From the NCBI GenBank assembly GCA_016722025.1, contig JADKGZ010000007.1, positions 138,926 to 202,925 on the forward strand: a stretch of DNA of 64,000 bases. The letters run 5' to 3'. The notes beneath the pieces were generated by a model. That model did not search any database. It saw only the letters and a list, made by a program, of their open reading frames with translations, and was not told the DNA's origin. Shown piece by piece: positions 55,758 through 64,000 of the stretch. This stretch comes from Acidimicrobiaceae bacterium. Lineage in GTDB: Bacteria > Actinomycetota > Acidimicrobiia > Acidimicrobiales > Ilumatobacteraceae. Position 1 is the first letter of the stretch; each line of letters starts with the position of its first letter. The translations under genes were made by a program, and so were the position numbers.

Positions 55758-56630
55758 TCAGCGGCCGCGGAGCTTCTTGCTCAGCTCGTTGAGCCGGGTC
55801 TTCTCGCTACGCGAGAGCGAGTCGATGCCGTGGGCGCTGATCTTGTCGAGCAGGCCGTCGAGCTCGAGCTGGTCGACGGCGGTGTGTGCCGGCTCTGGTG
55901 TGGCCCACGGCCCGGCGATCACGGCAGAGCCGCTGCCGCTGGCGCGACGGCTCTTCGGCTTCTTGCTGGAGGGCGCGCCCACGAAACGCGGGATGAACTG
56001 CAACTCGTTGAGCATGCCGTACTGCCGCGCGGTGACCATGCCGACGAGGATGGCCCCGAGCTCGACGAGCAGGGCACCGAAGAACCGGTTGCCCAGGTAC
56101 TGCAGCACGTCGAGCAGCACGAACACGGAGGCGAGCACCCACAACGGGATGTTGAAGAACCACACCGCGTTCGGGCTGTCGAAGGCGTAGACGACCAGCA
56201 GCGCGATGGCGAGGATGCTCAGGCCGTAGGCCTGCCCGGTGTCGGCGGTGAAGTCGAAGAGCGACACCACGGCTGCCGGCAGCACCGTCATCAGGGCGAT
56301 CATGATGGTGAAGCGCACGCGGCCGACGGTGTCTTCGATGCGATGCCCCACGAACCAGAAGAACGCCAGGGTGAGGATGACCCAGATGCGTGTGGGCGGG
56401 TTGGCGATCGGCCAGGTGACCAGCCGCCAGATCTCACCCTCGCGCACCAGCGGCGCGATGAAGTACATGTCGAAGATGGGCCCATCGGCACCGCCGATGG
56501 CGTAGAGGAACATCGACAGCACGCCGAGGCCGACGAGCAGTGCCGTGGTGGTGACATCGACCGTGCCGATGCGGAACCAGCCATCGCGACTCGGGCGTTC
56601 GGGCATCGAGAACTGGTAGCGGCCGGGCAC
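55758..56630 (-). CDS. Rhomboid-like membrane protein, probably without protease activity
   Basis: 290 aa. About six hydrophobic helices (30-210) with ...IWRLVTWPIANP after the first loop, as in rhomboids (xWRxxTxxF). The GxSG position reads YGLSILA (Ser kept, next Gly lost), and the TM6 AHxxG position reads VELGA (His to Glu), so catalysis looks unlikely. The Ser/Lys-rich tail ends in a short helical domain (LLDKISAHGIDSLSRSEKTR). Start GTG 56630, TAGGGT 7 nt upstream; ATG 56606 is the alternative. Divergent from uvrC. Confidence 0.65.
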   Translation of the reverse strand: MPGRYQFSMPERPSRDGWFRIGTVDVTTTALLVGLGVLSMFLYAIGGADGPIFDMYFIAPLVREGEIWRLVTWPIANPPTRIWVILTLAFFWFVGHRIEDTVGRVRFTIMIALMTVLPAAVVSLFDFTADTGQAYGLSILAIALLVVYAFDSPNAVWFFNIPLWVLASVFVLLDVLQYLGNRFFGALLVELGAILVGMVTARQYGMLNELQFIPRFVGAPSSKKPKSRRASGSGSAVIAGPWATPEPAHTAVDQLELDGLLDKISAHGIDSLSRSEKTRLNELSKKLRGR

Positions 56631-56678
56631 GCGAGAAACCCTATCCGCGCACATCGGGTTGACCGCGGGTGCGCCCCG

Positions 56679-56684
56679 TAGAGT
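56679..56684 (+). promoter_or_regulatory. Putative -10 (TAGAGT) of uvrC
   Basis: Lies 7 nt before the uvrC ATG. The opposing gene has TAGGGT at 56638-56643 (minus strand). Same hexamer and spacing as polA. Confidence 0.4.
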
Positions 56685-56691
56685 CGAGGCG

Positions 56692-58574
56692 ATGGTAGAG
56701 CGCCCACCCACCGGCACGATTCCCGAGACACCGGGGTCGTATCAGTTCAAGGACAAGGAGGGGCGCGTCATCTACGTGGGCAAGGCTTCCAGCCTTCGTC
56801 AGCGACTCTCCAACTACTTCCAGGACCCGCGCAACATGCATCCGCGTACGGCCCAGATGGTGGCCACCGCCACGTCGGTGGAGTGGATCGAGGTGCGCAA
56901 CGAGGTGGAAGCCCTGATGCTGGAGTTCAGCCTCATCCAGCTCCACCGCCCGCGCTTCAACGTGCGGTTGCGCGACGACAAGAGCTACCCGTTCCTCGCG
57001 GTCACGCTCGACGAGCAGTATCCGCGTGCACTGGTGATGCGCGGTCGCAAGCGCAAGGGCACCCGCTACTTCGGGCCGTACGCGCACGCATACGCCATCC
57101 GCGACACGCTCGACCTGCTGTTGCGCAGCTTCCCCATCCGCACCTGCAGCCCGGGCAAGTTCAACGAACACCATCGGCTCGGCCGGCCGTGCCTGCTGTT
57201 CCACATCGAGAAGTGCAGCGGCCCGTGCGTGGGCGAGATCGAGGAGATGCCGTACCGCCAGCTGGTGCAAGAGCTGTGCGACTTCCTCGATGGCGACACC
57301 GACGAGATCGTCAAGCGGCTCGAGGCCGAGATGGCCGGTGCGGCCAAGGAGCTGGAGTACGAGCGGGCGGCACGCCTGCGCGACCGGTTGCTGGCAGTGC
57401 GCAAGGCCATCGAGAAGCAGCAGATGGTTGCCGAGCGCAGCGAAGACATCGACGTGATCGGTATCGCCGACGACGAGCTGGAAGCGGCCGTGCAGGTGTT
57501 CTTCGTGCGCAAGGGCCGGGTCGTGGGGCGCAAGGGGTTCGTGCTCGACAAGGTGGAGGAGCTCACGCCAGGCGGCCTCGTCGACCGCATCCTGGAGTCG
57601 CTGTACGGCGACGATCCGCCGGCGGGGGTGCCCAAGCAGGTGCTCGTGCCGGTGGCGCCTGACGACACGGCCACCTACGAGGAGTGGCTCACCCACCTGC
57701 GTGGCAGCAGGGTGCAGATCCGTGTGCCGCAGCGCGGCGACAAGCGCGACCTGCACGAGACCGTCACCGCAACGCTCGCGAGGAGTTCATGCGCCACCGC
57801 CTGCGTCGCGCGGGCGACCACAACGCGCGCAGCCGGGCGCTCACCGAGCTGCAGGATCTGCTCGGCCTGCCCGAAGCGCCGCTGCGCATCGAGTGCTACG
57901 ACATGGCGCACCTGCAGGGCACCGACTACGTGGGTTCGATGGTGGTGCTGGAGGACGGCCTGCCGAACAAGCGCGAGTACCGCCGGTTCAAGGTGAAGGA
58001 CGTGGCGGGCAACGACGACTACGCGGCGATGGAGGAGGTGCTCACTCGCCGGCTGCAGGCGTACCTCAACGAGCGCGACCAACCGCTCGACGAAGACCTG
58101 ATCGACGGCGAACGTCGCCGCCCGCGCAAGTTCGCGTACCCGCCACAACTGCTGCTGGTCGACGGTGGCAAGGGCCAGCTGGCCGTCGCCGAGCGAGTGG
58201 TGCGCGCGTTGGGCCTGCACGACGAGATTCCCATCGCGTCGCTCGCGAAGCGCTTCGAGGAGGTGTTCGTTCCGGGCCGCGGCGAGCCCATCGAGGTGCC
58301 GCGCGGCAGCGACGCACTGTTCATGCTGCAACGCATCCGCGACGAGGCGCACCGCTTCGCCAACACGTTCCACCGCGAGCTGCGCGGCAAGCGGATGACG
58401 ACCTCGTCGCTCGACGGCATTCCCGGTCTCGGCGATGCCCGCAAGAAGAAGCTGACGCAGGTGATGGGCGGCGTGAACGCGGTGAAGAAGGCCTCACTCG
58501 ACGAGTTGAAGGCGCTGTCGTTCCTGCCCGATGCGGTGGCCGAGGCGATCCACGAGAAGTTCCACCGTGCGTGA
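56692..58574 (+). CDS. uvrC: Excinuclease ABC subunit C, frameshifted
   Basis: About 628 residues. GIY-YIG domain (GSYQFKDKEGRVIYVGKASSL), UVR motif, then the RNase H-like half with IECYDMAHLQGTDYVGSMVV and LLVDGGKGQLAVAERV, and C-terminal HhH (LDGIPGLGDARKKKL). Makes both incisions. One base lost near 57767 (HETVT / RNAREEF) splits the frame. With uvrB and uvrA, all three excinuclease genes fall within 11 kb. Confidence 0.94.
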
Positions 58575-58941
58575 GATCGATTCGGCCAGGGTGTCGCTGC
58601 GGCCCATGCAGGGCACCGACGCCGACTACACCTTGATGGTGCCGTGGCTGCGGCGCGGGTGGCGAGTGGGTGGGTCGCGCGGTCTACGACCTGATCGAAC
58701 CGACGAGGTGGCCGTCGCTGCCGAGGAGGTCAGCCCGAATCATCGCCGTCGACGCCGGCCGGGTTACCCATGGTGCGGGTCGCCGCACAACGACGGTTAC
58801 CAGGCCAGGGCGACGCGTCGGGCCTCGCCCACTTTCGGCAGCCGCGGGGCGCGGCGGCTTGCGAGCCGGCGCCGGGGAAGGGCTGGGATTGCTGGCTGAT
58901 GGAGCTGGACCTCGCAGCCTTCGAGGCGTTCAGCGGCGCGC
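58575..58941 (+). other. Stretch after uvrC with the start of a broken GNAT-like frame
   Basis: A GTG at 58567, overlapping the uvrC stop, opens a frame reading IDSARVSLRPMQGTDADYTL and then MVPWL, as in GNAT acetyltransferases, but coherence is lost by about 58650. Later fragments in another frame (GRAVYDLIEPTRW, 58670-58710) could be the same gene. No complete gene can be supported. Confidence 0.35.
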
Positions 58942-59148
58942 CTACCAGAAGACCGGATCCTCCTCCTCGGGCCGAGTGAGCGTGCCGTTGCGGAAGCGTT
59001 CGACCAGCCGCTCGCCCTACGTTCCTTCAGGTGCTGGCGGCCGGGGGGGCCAGCCCGCCCAGCGGCCCCAGCCCCCGCGGGCGACGGCCTTCTGAGCCCA
59101 GCGCAGCACGCCCTCTCCACGCTGCTCAGCTGCCTGCGGATCGGACAT
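58942..59148 (-). pseudogene. Small unrecognised protein with an in-frame stop
   Basis: ATG 59148 with GGGGGAA 5-6 nt upstream begins MSDPQAAEQRGEGVLRWAQK and continues AVARGGWGRWAG, then passes a C-run and reaches TAG at 59017-59019. In the same frame it resumes as GERLVERFRNGTLTRPEEED and PVFW to a TAG at 58942. The two halves read like one ~68-aa protein interrupted by compensating indels around 59035-59080. Function unknown. Confidence 0.35.
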
Positions 59149-59292
59149 GGCGGTTCCCCCTGCCCCCCGGAACTCGGTGGACCGGGCGCCACGACAACCG
59201 TGGTACCGGGGGGTGCCAACCTGCGTTGTCGAGCTGGCGGAGCAAGCACCCCGTGCTGGTGGAGCAAGCAACTCGGGCCGGTCCGGGCCGGT

Positions 59293-59319
59293 CTGGGCTG
59301 GGCTGGGCTGGGCTGGGCT
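59293..59319. repeat. Pentanucleotide repeat (CTGGG)5
   Basis: Five tandem ctggg units plus ct, 20 bp before the stop codon of the LLM oxidoreductase gene. The 59149-59338 gap otherwise holds nothing recognisable. Confidence 0.85.
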
Positions 59320-59338
59320 CGCCGGGCAGTGCAGCGGT

Positions 59339-60247
59339 TCAGCGAAAGGCGCTCAGCACGTCGGCGTGCAGCGCGGCGTACGTGTCGCGCCGTTCCTCGG
59401 GCGACTCGCCGAGCGTGAAGTCGGCGATGGCGAACTCGTGCACGCCCAGTTCCTCGTAGCGAGCCAGCTGGTCGACGAGCTCCTGTGCCCCGCCCACCAG
59501 CGAGCGGTCGGGCACCACGTGCGCCTGCACCGCATCGCGAGCGGCCTGCGTGGGGGTGAAGAACACCATCGCCTGGGCCGAGCGGCGCAACTCGCCGGGT
59601 TCGCGGCCCACGGATTCGCAGGCGGCAGTGAAACGCTCGGTGCGACGAGCGACCTCATCGGGGTCGCCCCAGGTGTTCCACTCCTCGGCCCAGCGGGCGG
59701 TGAGCCGCAGCATGCGTGGGCTGCCGGTGCCGACCAGGATGGGCAGTGTGCCGTTGACCGGTTTGGGCGAGAGCGGCGCGTCAGTGAGGCGGTACGTGTG
59801 GCCGTGGAAGTCGACGCGCGCCGCGGAACAGGCGGTGGACGATCTCGATCGCCTCCGGCGAAGCGGCTCACTGCGGTGCGGGCCGGGCAGGTCGAAGCCG
59901 TACGCGCTGTGCTCGTTGACCTGCCAGCCGGCGCCCAAACCCAGCACGGCGCGGCCGCCGGAGATGTGGTCGACCGTGGTGGCCCGCTTTGCCAGCAGCA
60001 CCGGGTGGTGGATCGTCACCGGCGAGACCATCGACACCAGACGCAGGCGCGGCACGAGGGCACCGATGCCGGCGAGCACCGACCAGCAGTCGTAGGCGTC
60101 GCCCGGGTCGGGGGTGCCGTCGGCGCGGTCGGCCATCATGTGGTCGGCGTACCAGAACGAATCGAAGCCCGCTCCTTCCGCCCACGTGGCGAGCGCGAGT
60201 GTCTCGCTCCACGATCGGTCGTACGAAGGCCACACGGAGAACTGCAT
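59339..60247 (-). CDS. LLM-class (F420-dependent) oxidoreductase, short frameshifted segment
   Basis: 302 aa luciferase-like fold. TLALATWAEGAGFDSFWYAD, LRLVSMVSPVTIHHPVLLAK, GRAVLGLGAGW, LPILVGTGSPRMLRL and the C-terminal DQLARYEELGVHEFAI match F420-dependent reductases. Between about 59818 and 59866 the sequence leaves frame and returns: the neighbouring frame there reads SPEAIEIVHRLFRGA, the expected family text, so a pair of compensating indels is likely. TAGAGT 7 nt before ATG 60247. The substrate is unknown. Confidence 0.85.
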   Translation of the reverse strand: MQFSVWPSYDRSWSETLALATWAEGAGFDSFWYADHMMADRADGTPDPGDAYDCWSVLAGIGALVPRLRLVSMVSPVTIHHPVLLAKRATTVDHISGGRAVLGLGAGWQVNEHSAYGFDLPGPHRSEPLRRRRSRSSTACSAARVDFHGHTYRLTDAPLSPKPVNGTLPILVGTGSPRMLRLTARWAEEWNTWGDPDEVARRTERFTAACESVGREPGELRRSAQAMVFFTPTQAARDAVQAHVVPDRSLVGGAQELVDQLARYEELGVHEFAIADFTLGESPEERRDTYAALHADVLSAFR

Positions 60248-60283
60248 GCGCCGCACTCTACGACAGCCCCGTACGATTGCTGC

Positions 60284-61004
60284 GTGAGCAACGACCTCTG
60301 GGAAACGCATGCGGAGTGGTGGATCGACGGCTTCACCGCCGGTGCCGACCCCGAGTACGAGGAGCAGATCCTGCCGCTGGCGGCGCGTGAGCTCGCCGGC
60401 GCGACGCGGGTGCTCGACGTGGGGTGCGGCGACGGCCAGGTGAGCCGCCTCGCCGCTCGTCTCGGCGCGCAGGTGGTGGGCATCGATCCCACCTGGAACT
60501 GTGTCAGCGTCGCCAACCAGCGCAGCGGCGCGGTCTTCGCCCGCGCCGGTGCCGCCGCAGCTGCCGTTCGCTGATGGCACCTTCGATGCGGTGGTGGCCT
60601 GCCTGGTGTTCGAGCACATCCGCGACGTGGACAGCGCGATCGCCGAGGTCGCCCGCGTGCTGCAGCCCGGCGGCCGCTTCTGCTTCTTCCTCAACCACCC
60701 GCTGCTGCAGACGCCGAACAGCGGCTGGATCGACGACCAGTTCCTCGACCCGCCCGAGCAGTACTGGCGCATCGGCCCGTACCTGATCGAGGACGAGACG
60801 ATCGAGGAGGTGGAGAAGGACGTGTTCATCCCGTTCATCCACCGCCCGCTCAGCAGGTACGTCAACACCCTGGCCGCCAACGGCCTGCTGCTCGAGCGCA
60901 TGGAAGAGCCGGCACCGCCTGCCGGCTTCCTGGCCAAGGCCGAGGAGTACCTCGCCGCGTCCACCATCCCGCGGCTGCTGTATCTGCGCACTCGCAAGAT
61001 GTGA
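60284..61004 (+). CDS. Class I SAM-dependent methyltransferase, frameshifted
   Basis: About 240 residues. Motif I ATRVLDVGCGDGQVSRLAARLG (in two pieces VLDVGCGDGQ and SRLAARLGA), then GIDPTWN, FADGTFDAVVACLVFEHI and EVARVLQPGGRFCFFLNHP. One base too many near 60551-60558 splits it. The start GTG 60284 has TACGAT 6 nt upstream. Divergent from the LLM gene, with back-to-back promoters. Confidence 0.82.
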
Positions 61005-61026
61005 GCCGAGCACGTACGATCGCGCG

Positions 61027-61869
61027 ATGGCCGACATCCTGCTCATCACCGGCATGTCCGGCGCTGGGCGCTCCGGCGCAGCCGCGGTGCTGGAGGATCT
61101 CGGCTGGTACGTGATCGACAACCTGCCCACCAGCCTGGTCGACACGATCGTCGAGCTGGTCAGCAAGCCGGGCAGCGACATCGAGCGGCTCGCACTCGTC
61201 GCCGGCCGCCAGCACGTCGAGCTGTTGCCGAAGGTGGCCGCGCTGCGCGCCGACGGGCACCGGGTACGGATGCTGTTCCTCGACGCCTCCACCACGGCGC
61301 TGGTGAAGCGCTACGACGCCACGCGGCGCAAGCACCCGCTCGATGGTGAGGCGCCCGGCCTCGTGGAAGCGATCGAGCTGGAGCGCGAGATGTTGCAGCC
61401 GGTGAAGAGCGCGGCCGATCTCGTGATCGACACCACCGAGCTCAACGTGCACCAGCTGAAGGCGAAGCTGCTCGCCGCCTTCGACGAGGTGGGCGACGGC
61501 CAGCGGTTGCAGATCGCCGTCGAGAGCTTCGGGTTCAAGCACGGGCTGCCGCTCGACGCCGACATCGTGATGGACGTGCGCTTCCTGCCCAACCCGCACT
61601 GGGACGAGACCCTGCGGCCGCTCACCGGGCACGATCCCGCAGTGCGCGACTTCGTGCTGGAACGCGCGCAGGCGAGCGACTTCCTCGACCGGTTCGACGA
61701 CCTGATGCGCTCGTTGCTGCCCTCCTACGAGAGCGAAGGCAAGAGCTACCTGACGGTGGCGTTCGGGTGCACCGGGGGCCGTCATCGCAGCGTTGCGGTG
61801 GCCGAGGAGCTCGCCACGTATCCGCGAGCACGGCTTCGCGGTGCGCACCGGCCATCGCGACCCCGCTGA
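61027..61869 (+). CDS. rapZ: RNase adapter RapZ/YvcJ-family nucleotide-binding protein
   Basis: 280 aa. Walker A GMSGAGRS (9-16), LEDLGWYVIDNLP, LFLDASTTALVKRYDATRRKHPL, FGFKHGLPLDADIVMDVRFLPNPHW in pieces, and GCTGGRHRSVAVAEELA, all family hallmarks. Near 61821 the frame is probably lost: the next frame gives REHGFAVRTGHRDP, the usual end, so the true C-terminus differs from the stop at 61867-61869. TACGAT lies 6 nt before the ATG. yvcK and whiA, usually next, are absent. Confidence 0.9.
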   Translation: MADILLITGMSGAGRSGAAAVLEDLGWYVIDNLPTSLVDTIVELVSKPGSDIERLALVAGRQHVELLPKVAALRADGHRVRMLFLDASTTALVKRYDATRRKHPLDGEAPGLVEAIELEREMLQPVKSAADLVIDTTELNVHQLKAKLLAAFDEVGDGQRLQIAVESFGFKHGLPLDADIVMDVRFLPNPHWDETLRPLTGHDPAVRDFVLERAQASDFLDRFDDLMRSLLPSYESEGKSYLTVAFGCTGGRHRSVAVAEELATYPRARLRGAHRPSRPR

Positions 61870-61961
61870 CCGTCAGGCCTCTTGGGACCAACGGCCGGGG
61901 CGGCCCCCGCCGCCGGTGAAGGCTCGCCGAAGAATCCCTCTCCTGGAAAGGACTCGCAGCC

Positions 61962-62983
61962 ATGACGGTTCGCGTAGGCATCAACGGTTTCGGGCGCATC
62001 GGGCGCAACTTCTTCCGCGCGGCCAAGCAGCGCGGCGCAGACATCGACTTCGTGGCGGTGAACGACCTCGGTTCCCTGGACCAGATGGCGCACCTGCTGA
62101 AGTACGACTCGGTGCTGGGCGTGCTGCCCAACGAGATCAAGGCCACCAAGAACGGCATCAGCGTCGACGGCGACGAGCTGCGCGTGCTCAGCGAGCGCGA
62201 CCCGAAGAACCTCCCGTGGGGCGAGCTGGGCGTCGATGTGGTCATCGAGAGCACCGGCTTCTTCACCAAGCGCGACACGGCTGCCTACCACCTCGAGGCC
62301 GGCGCCCCGCTGGTCATCGTCTCCGCCCCGTGCGACGGCGCCGACGCCACGTTCGTGTACGGCGTCAACCACAAGGACTTCGACTTCAAGACCCAGAAGG
62401 TCATCTCCAACGCGAGCTGCACCACCAACTGCTTCGTGCCGCTGGTGAAGGTGCTCGACGACGCGTTCGGTATCGAGCAGGGTCTGATGCAGACGGTGCA
62501 CGCCTACACCGGCGACCAGCAGCTCGTCGACGGCCCGCACAAGGATCTCCGCCGTGCACGTGGCGCCGCGATCAACATCGTGCCCACCGGCACCGGTGCC
62601 GCCCGCGCCACCAGCCTGGTGCTCGCCTCGATGAAGGGCAAGCTCGACGGCACCTCGCTGCGCGTGCCCGTGCCCACCGGCTCCATCGTCGACTTCACCG
62701 CGATGCTGAAGAAGGAAGCCTCGGTCGCCGAGATCAACGCCGCCTTCAAGAAGGCCGCCAACGGCCCGCTGAAGGGTGTGCTGCGCTACACCGAGGATCC
62801 CATCGTTTCCAGCGACATCAGGGCGACCCGCACTCCAGCATCTTCGACGCCGGTCTCACGATGAGCATGGGCAAGATGGTGAAGGTGCTCTCGTGGTACG
62901 ACAACGAGTGGGGCTACAGCAACCGCCTCATCGACACCACCCTGTACGCCGGCGCCAAGGTCCGCAAGCAGTCGAAGAAGTAG
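61962..62983 (+). CDS. gap: Glyceraldehyde-3-phosphate dehydrogenase, frameshifted
   Basis: About 340 residues. VGINGFGRIGRNFFRA, catalytic Cys153 in NASCTTNC, HAYTGDQ, RRARGAAINIVPTGTGAA and WYDNEWGYSNR. NAD(P)-dependent step of glycolysis. One base missing near 62820 (VSSDI / GDPHSSIFDAGLTM). AAAGGA precedes the ATG, so the start is by Shine-Dalgarno. pgk begins 2 bp after the stop. Confidence 0.95.
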
Positions 62984-62985
62984 CC

Positions 62986-64000
62986 ATGGCCGGCCGCATC
63001 CCCACGCTCGCCGATCTCGGCGACGTCAGCGGCAAGCGGGTGCTGGTTCGTACCGACTTCAACGTTCCGATGGAGAACGGCGAGATCACCGACGACTTCC
63101 GCATCCGCGCCGCGCTGCCCACGATCAACTGGCTCACCGAGCGCGGTGCGCAGGTCGTCACCGCCTCGCACCTCGGCCGGCCCAAGGGCCAGCCCAACCC
63201 GAAGTACTCGATGGACGCGGTGCGGGCTCGGCTGGCCGAGCTCGCACCCGGCGTCGAGTTGATGGAGAACCTGCGCTTCGACGCGGGTGAGGAAGGCAAC
63301 GACCCGGCGTTCGTGGCCAAGCTCGATCGAGGGCATCGACATGTACGTCGACGATGCGTTCGGCGCCTGCCACCGCGCCCACGCCAGCATCGTCGGCCCG
63401 CCCCAGACGCTGCCGTCGGCGATGGGCCTGCTGCTGCAGAAGGAGGTCGAGGTGCTCCTCGGCCTGCGCGAGCACCCGAAGCACCCGTTCGTGGCGGTGC
63501 TCGGTGGCAGCAAGATCAGCGACAAGCTGGGCGTGGTGGAGGCCCTGCTCGCCACGGTCGATTCGCTGGTGATCGGTGGGGCGATGTGCTTCACCTTCCT
63601 CGCCGCCCAGGGCCACACGATCGGCGACTCGCTGTTCGAGCCCGATCAGGTCGACACCTGCAAGCGCCTGCTCGAGCAGGCCAAGGCCGGCGGCAAGACC
63701 ATCCACCTGCCCGAGGATCTCGTCGGCGTCGATGCCAAGGGCGAGTTCGCCACGTTCGGTCGTTCGCTGCCCGACGGCGCGAAGGGCTTCGACATCGGCC
63801 CCGGTTCCGCGGCTGCGTTCAGCGACGTGATCATGGATGCCCGCACCGTGTTCTGGAACGGCCCGATGGGCATGTTCGAGGATCCGCGCTTCGAGGCCGG
63901 CACGCGCACGGTCGCGCAGGCGATGGCCGACACGAAGGCGTTCACGGTGGTCGGCGGTGGCGACAGCGCCGCGGCGCTTGCCCAGTTCCACCTCGACGAC
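62986..64000 (+). CDS. pgk: Phosphoglycerate kinase, partial at the right edge, frameshifted
   Basis: The first ~338 codons are present. GKRVLVRTDFNVPMENGEI, ASHLGRPKGQPNPKYSM, LMENLRFDAGEE, then after a one-base shift near 63326 YVDDAFGACHRAHASIVG, VLGGSKISDKLGVV, FWNGPMGMFE and VVGGGDSAAAL up to the edge. Makes ATP and 3-phosphoglycerate. Follows gap closely, in one operon. Confidence 0.94.
   Translation, partial: MAGRIPTLADLGDVSGKRVLVRTDFNVPMENGEITDDFRIRAALPTINWLTERGAQVVTASHLGRPKGQPNPKYSMDAVRARLAELAPGVELMENLRFDAGEEGNDPAFVAKLDRGHRHVRRRCVRRLPPRPRQHRRPAPDAAVGDGPAAAEGGRGAPRPARAPEAPVRGGARWQQDQRQAGRGGGPARHGRFAGDRWGDVLHLPRRPGPHDRRLAVRARSGRHLQAPARAGQGRRQDHPPARGSRRRRCQGRVRHVRSFAARRREGLRHRPRFRGCVQRRDHGCPHRVLERPDGHVRGSALRGRHAHGRAGDGRHEGVHGGRRWRQRRGACPVPPRR

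Noticed and set aside
59293..59319. CRISPR-like or regulatory meaning of the CTGGG repeat
   Set aside because: Units are 5 bp with no spacers. It is a simple microsatellite.

Overview
The window is high-GC chromosomal DNA from an actinobacterium. Lineage signs are an ANTAR-type response regulator (PdtaR-like), an F420-type luciferase-like oxidoreductase, class II glycyl-tRNA synthetase, and a pdtaR-polA-rpsA-coaE-uvrB-uvrA order that resembles the mycobacterial arrangement. An Acidimicrobiia-like organism is my best guess, but that is inference. Almost everything is chromosomal core or metabolic gene content. I see no phage, insertion sequence or CRISPR array.

Layout. 0-2 kb: start of a sensor kinase, a STAS protein and an OmpR-type regulator. 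2-8 kb: a tightly coupled acyl-CoA catabolic operon (enoyl-CoA hydratase, both acyl-CoA carboxylase subunits, AtuA-family protein). 8-12.6 kb: dinG, a Cys-cluster protein, uppS, a divergent catalytically dead UppS-like gene, and recO. 12.6-20.2 kb: lipoprotein, glyS, SulP transporter, CPA2 antiporter and a two-component system. 20.3-25.1 kb: trpC, trpF, trpB and trpA, interrupted by an opposing cytochrome c/DUF2231 pair. 25.1-31.6 kb: fasciclin lipoprotein, bcp-fabZ, and the converging fabD-fabH-fabG-acpP-fabF operon. 31.7-37.6 kb: tRNA-Leu(CAA), an orphan ABC membrane domain, an HD/TauD oxygenase pair with a divergent GntR regulator (probable organophosphonate catabolism), and malQ. 37.7-49.9 kb: pdtaR, polA, a methyltransferase, rpsA, a LuxR/histidine-kinase pair, coaE, a tandem GNAT and uvrB. 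49.9-58.6 kb: a decayed stretch, uvrA, a VapBC-type pair, an MFS transporter, a rhomboid-like protein and uvrC. 58.6-64 kb: a second poorly coding stretch, an LLM oxidoreductase, a methyltransferase, rapZ, gap and the start of pgk.

Two window-wide patterns matter. First, more than a dozen conserved genes carry small indels that split the reading frame (acyl-CoA carboxylase alpha, dinG, glyS, the SulP gene, uvrA, uvrC, rapZ, gap, pgk and others), and a nearly pure G tract lies before polA. The simplest reading is consensus or assembly error, so these genes are given as full-length CDS with the break noted. Second, about 18 genes have a TANNNT hexamer exactly 6-9 nt before the start codon and no Shine-Dalgarno sequence. 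This points to widespread leaderless transcription and fixes several starts.

The most interesting biology is at 10.5-11.9 kb. The catalytic UppS lacks the C-terminal RXG tail of homodimeric cis-prenyltransferases. A divergently transcribed UppS-like protein has lost the catalytic motifs but keeps that tail. This is the division of labour known from the eukaryotic DHDDS/NgBR heteromer.
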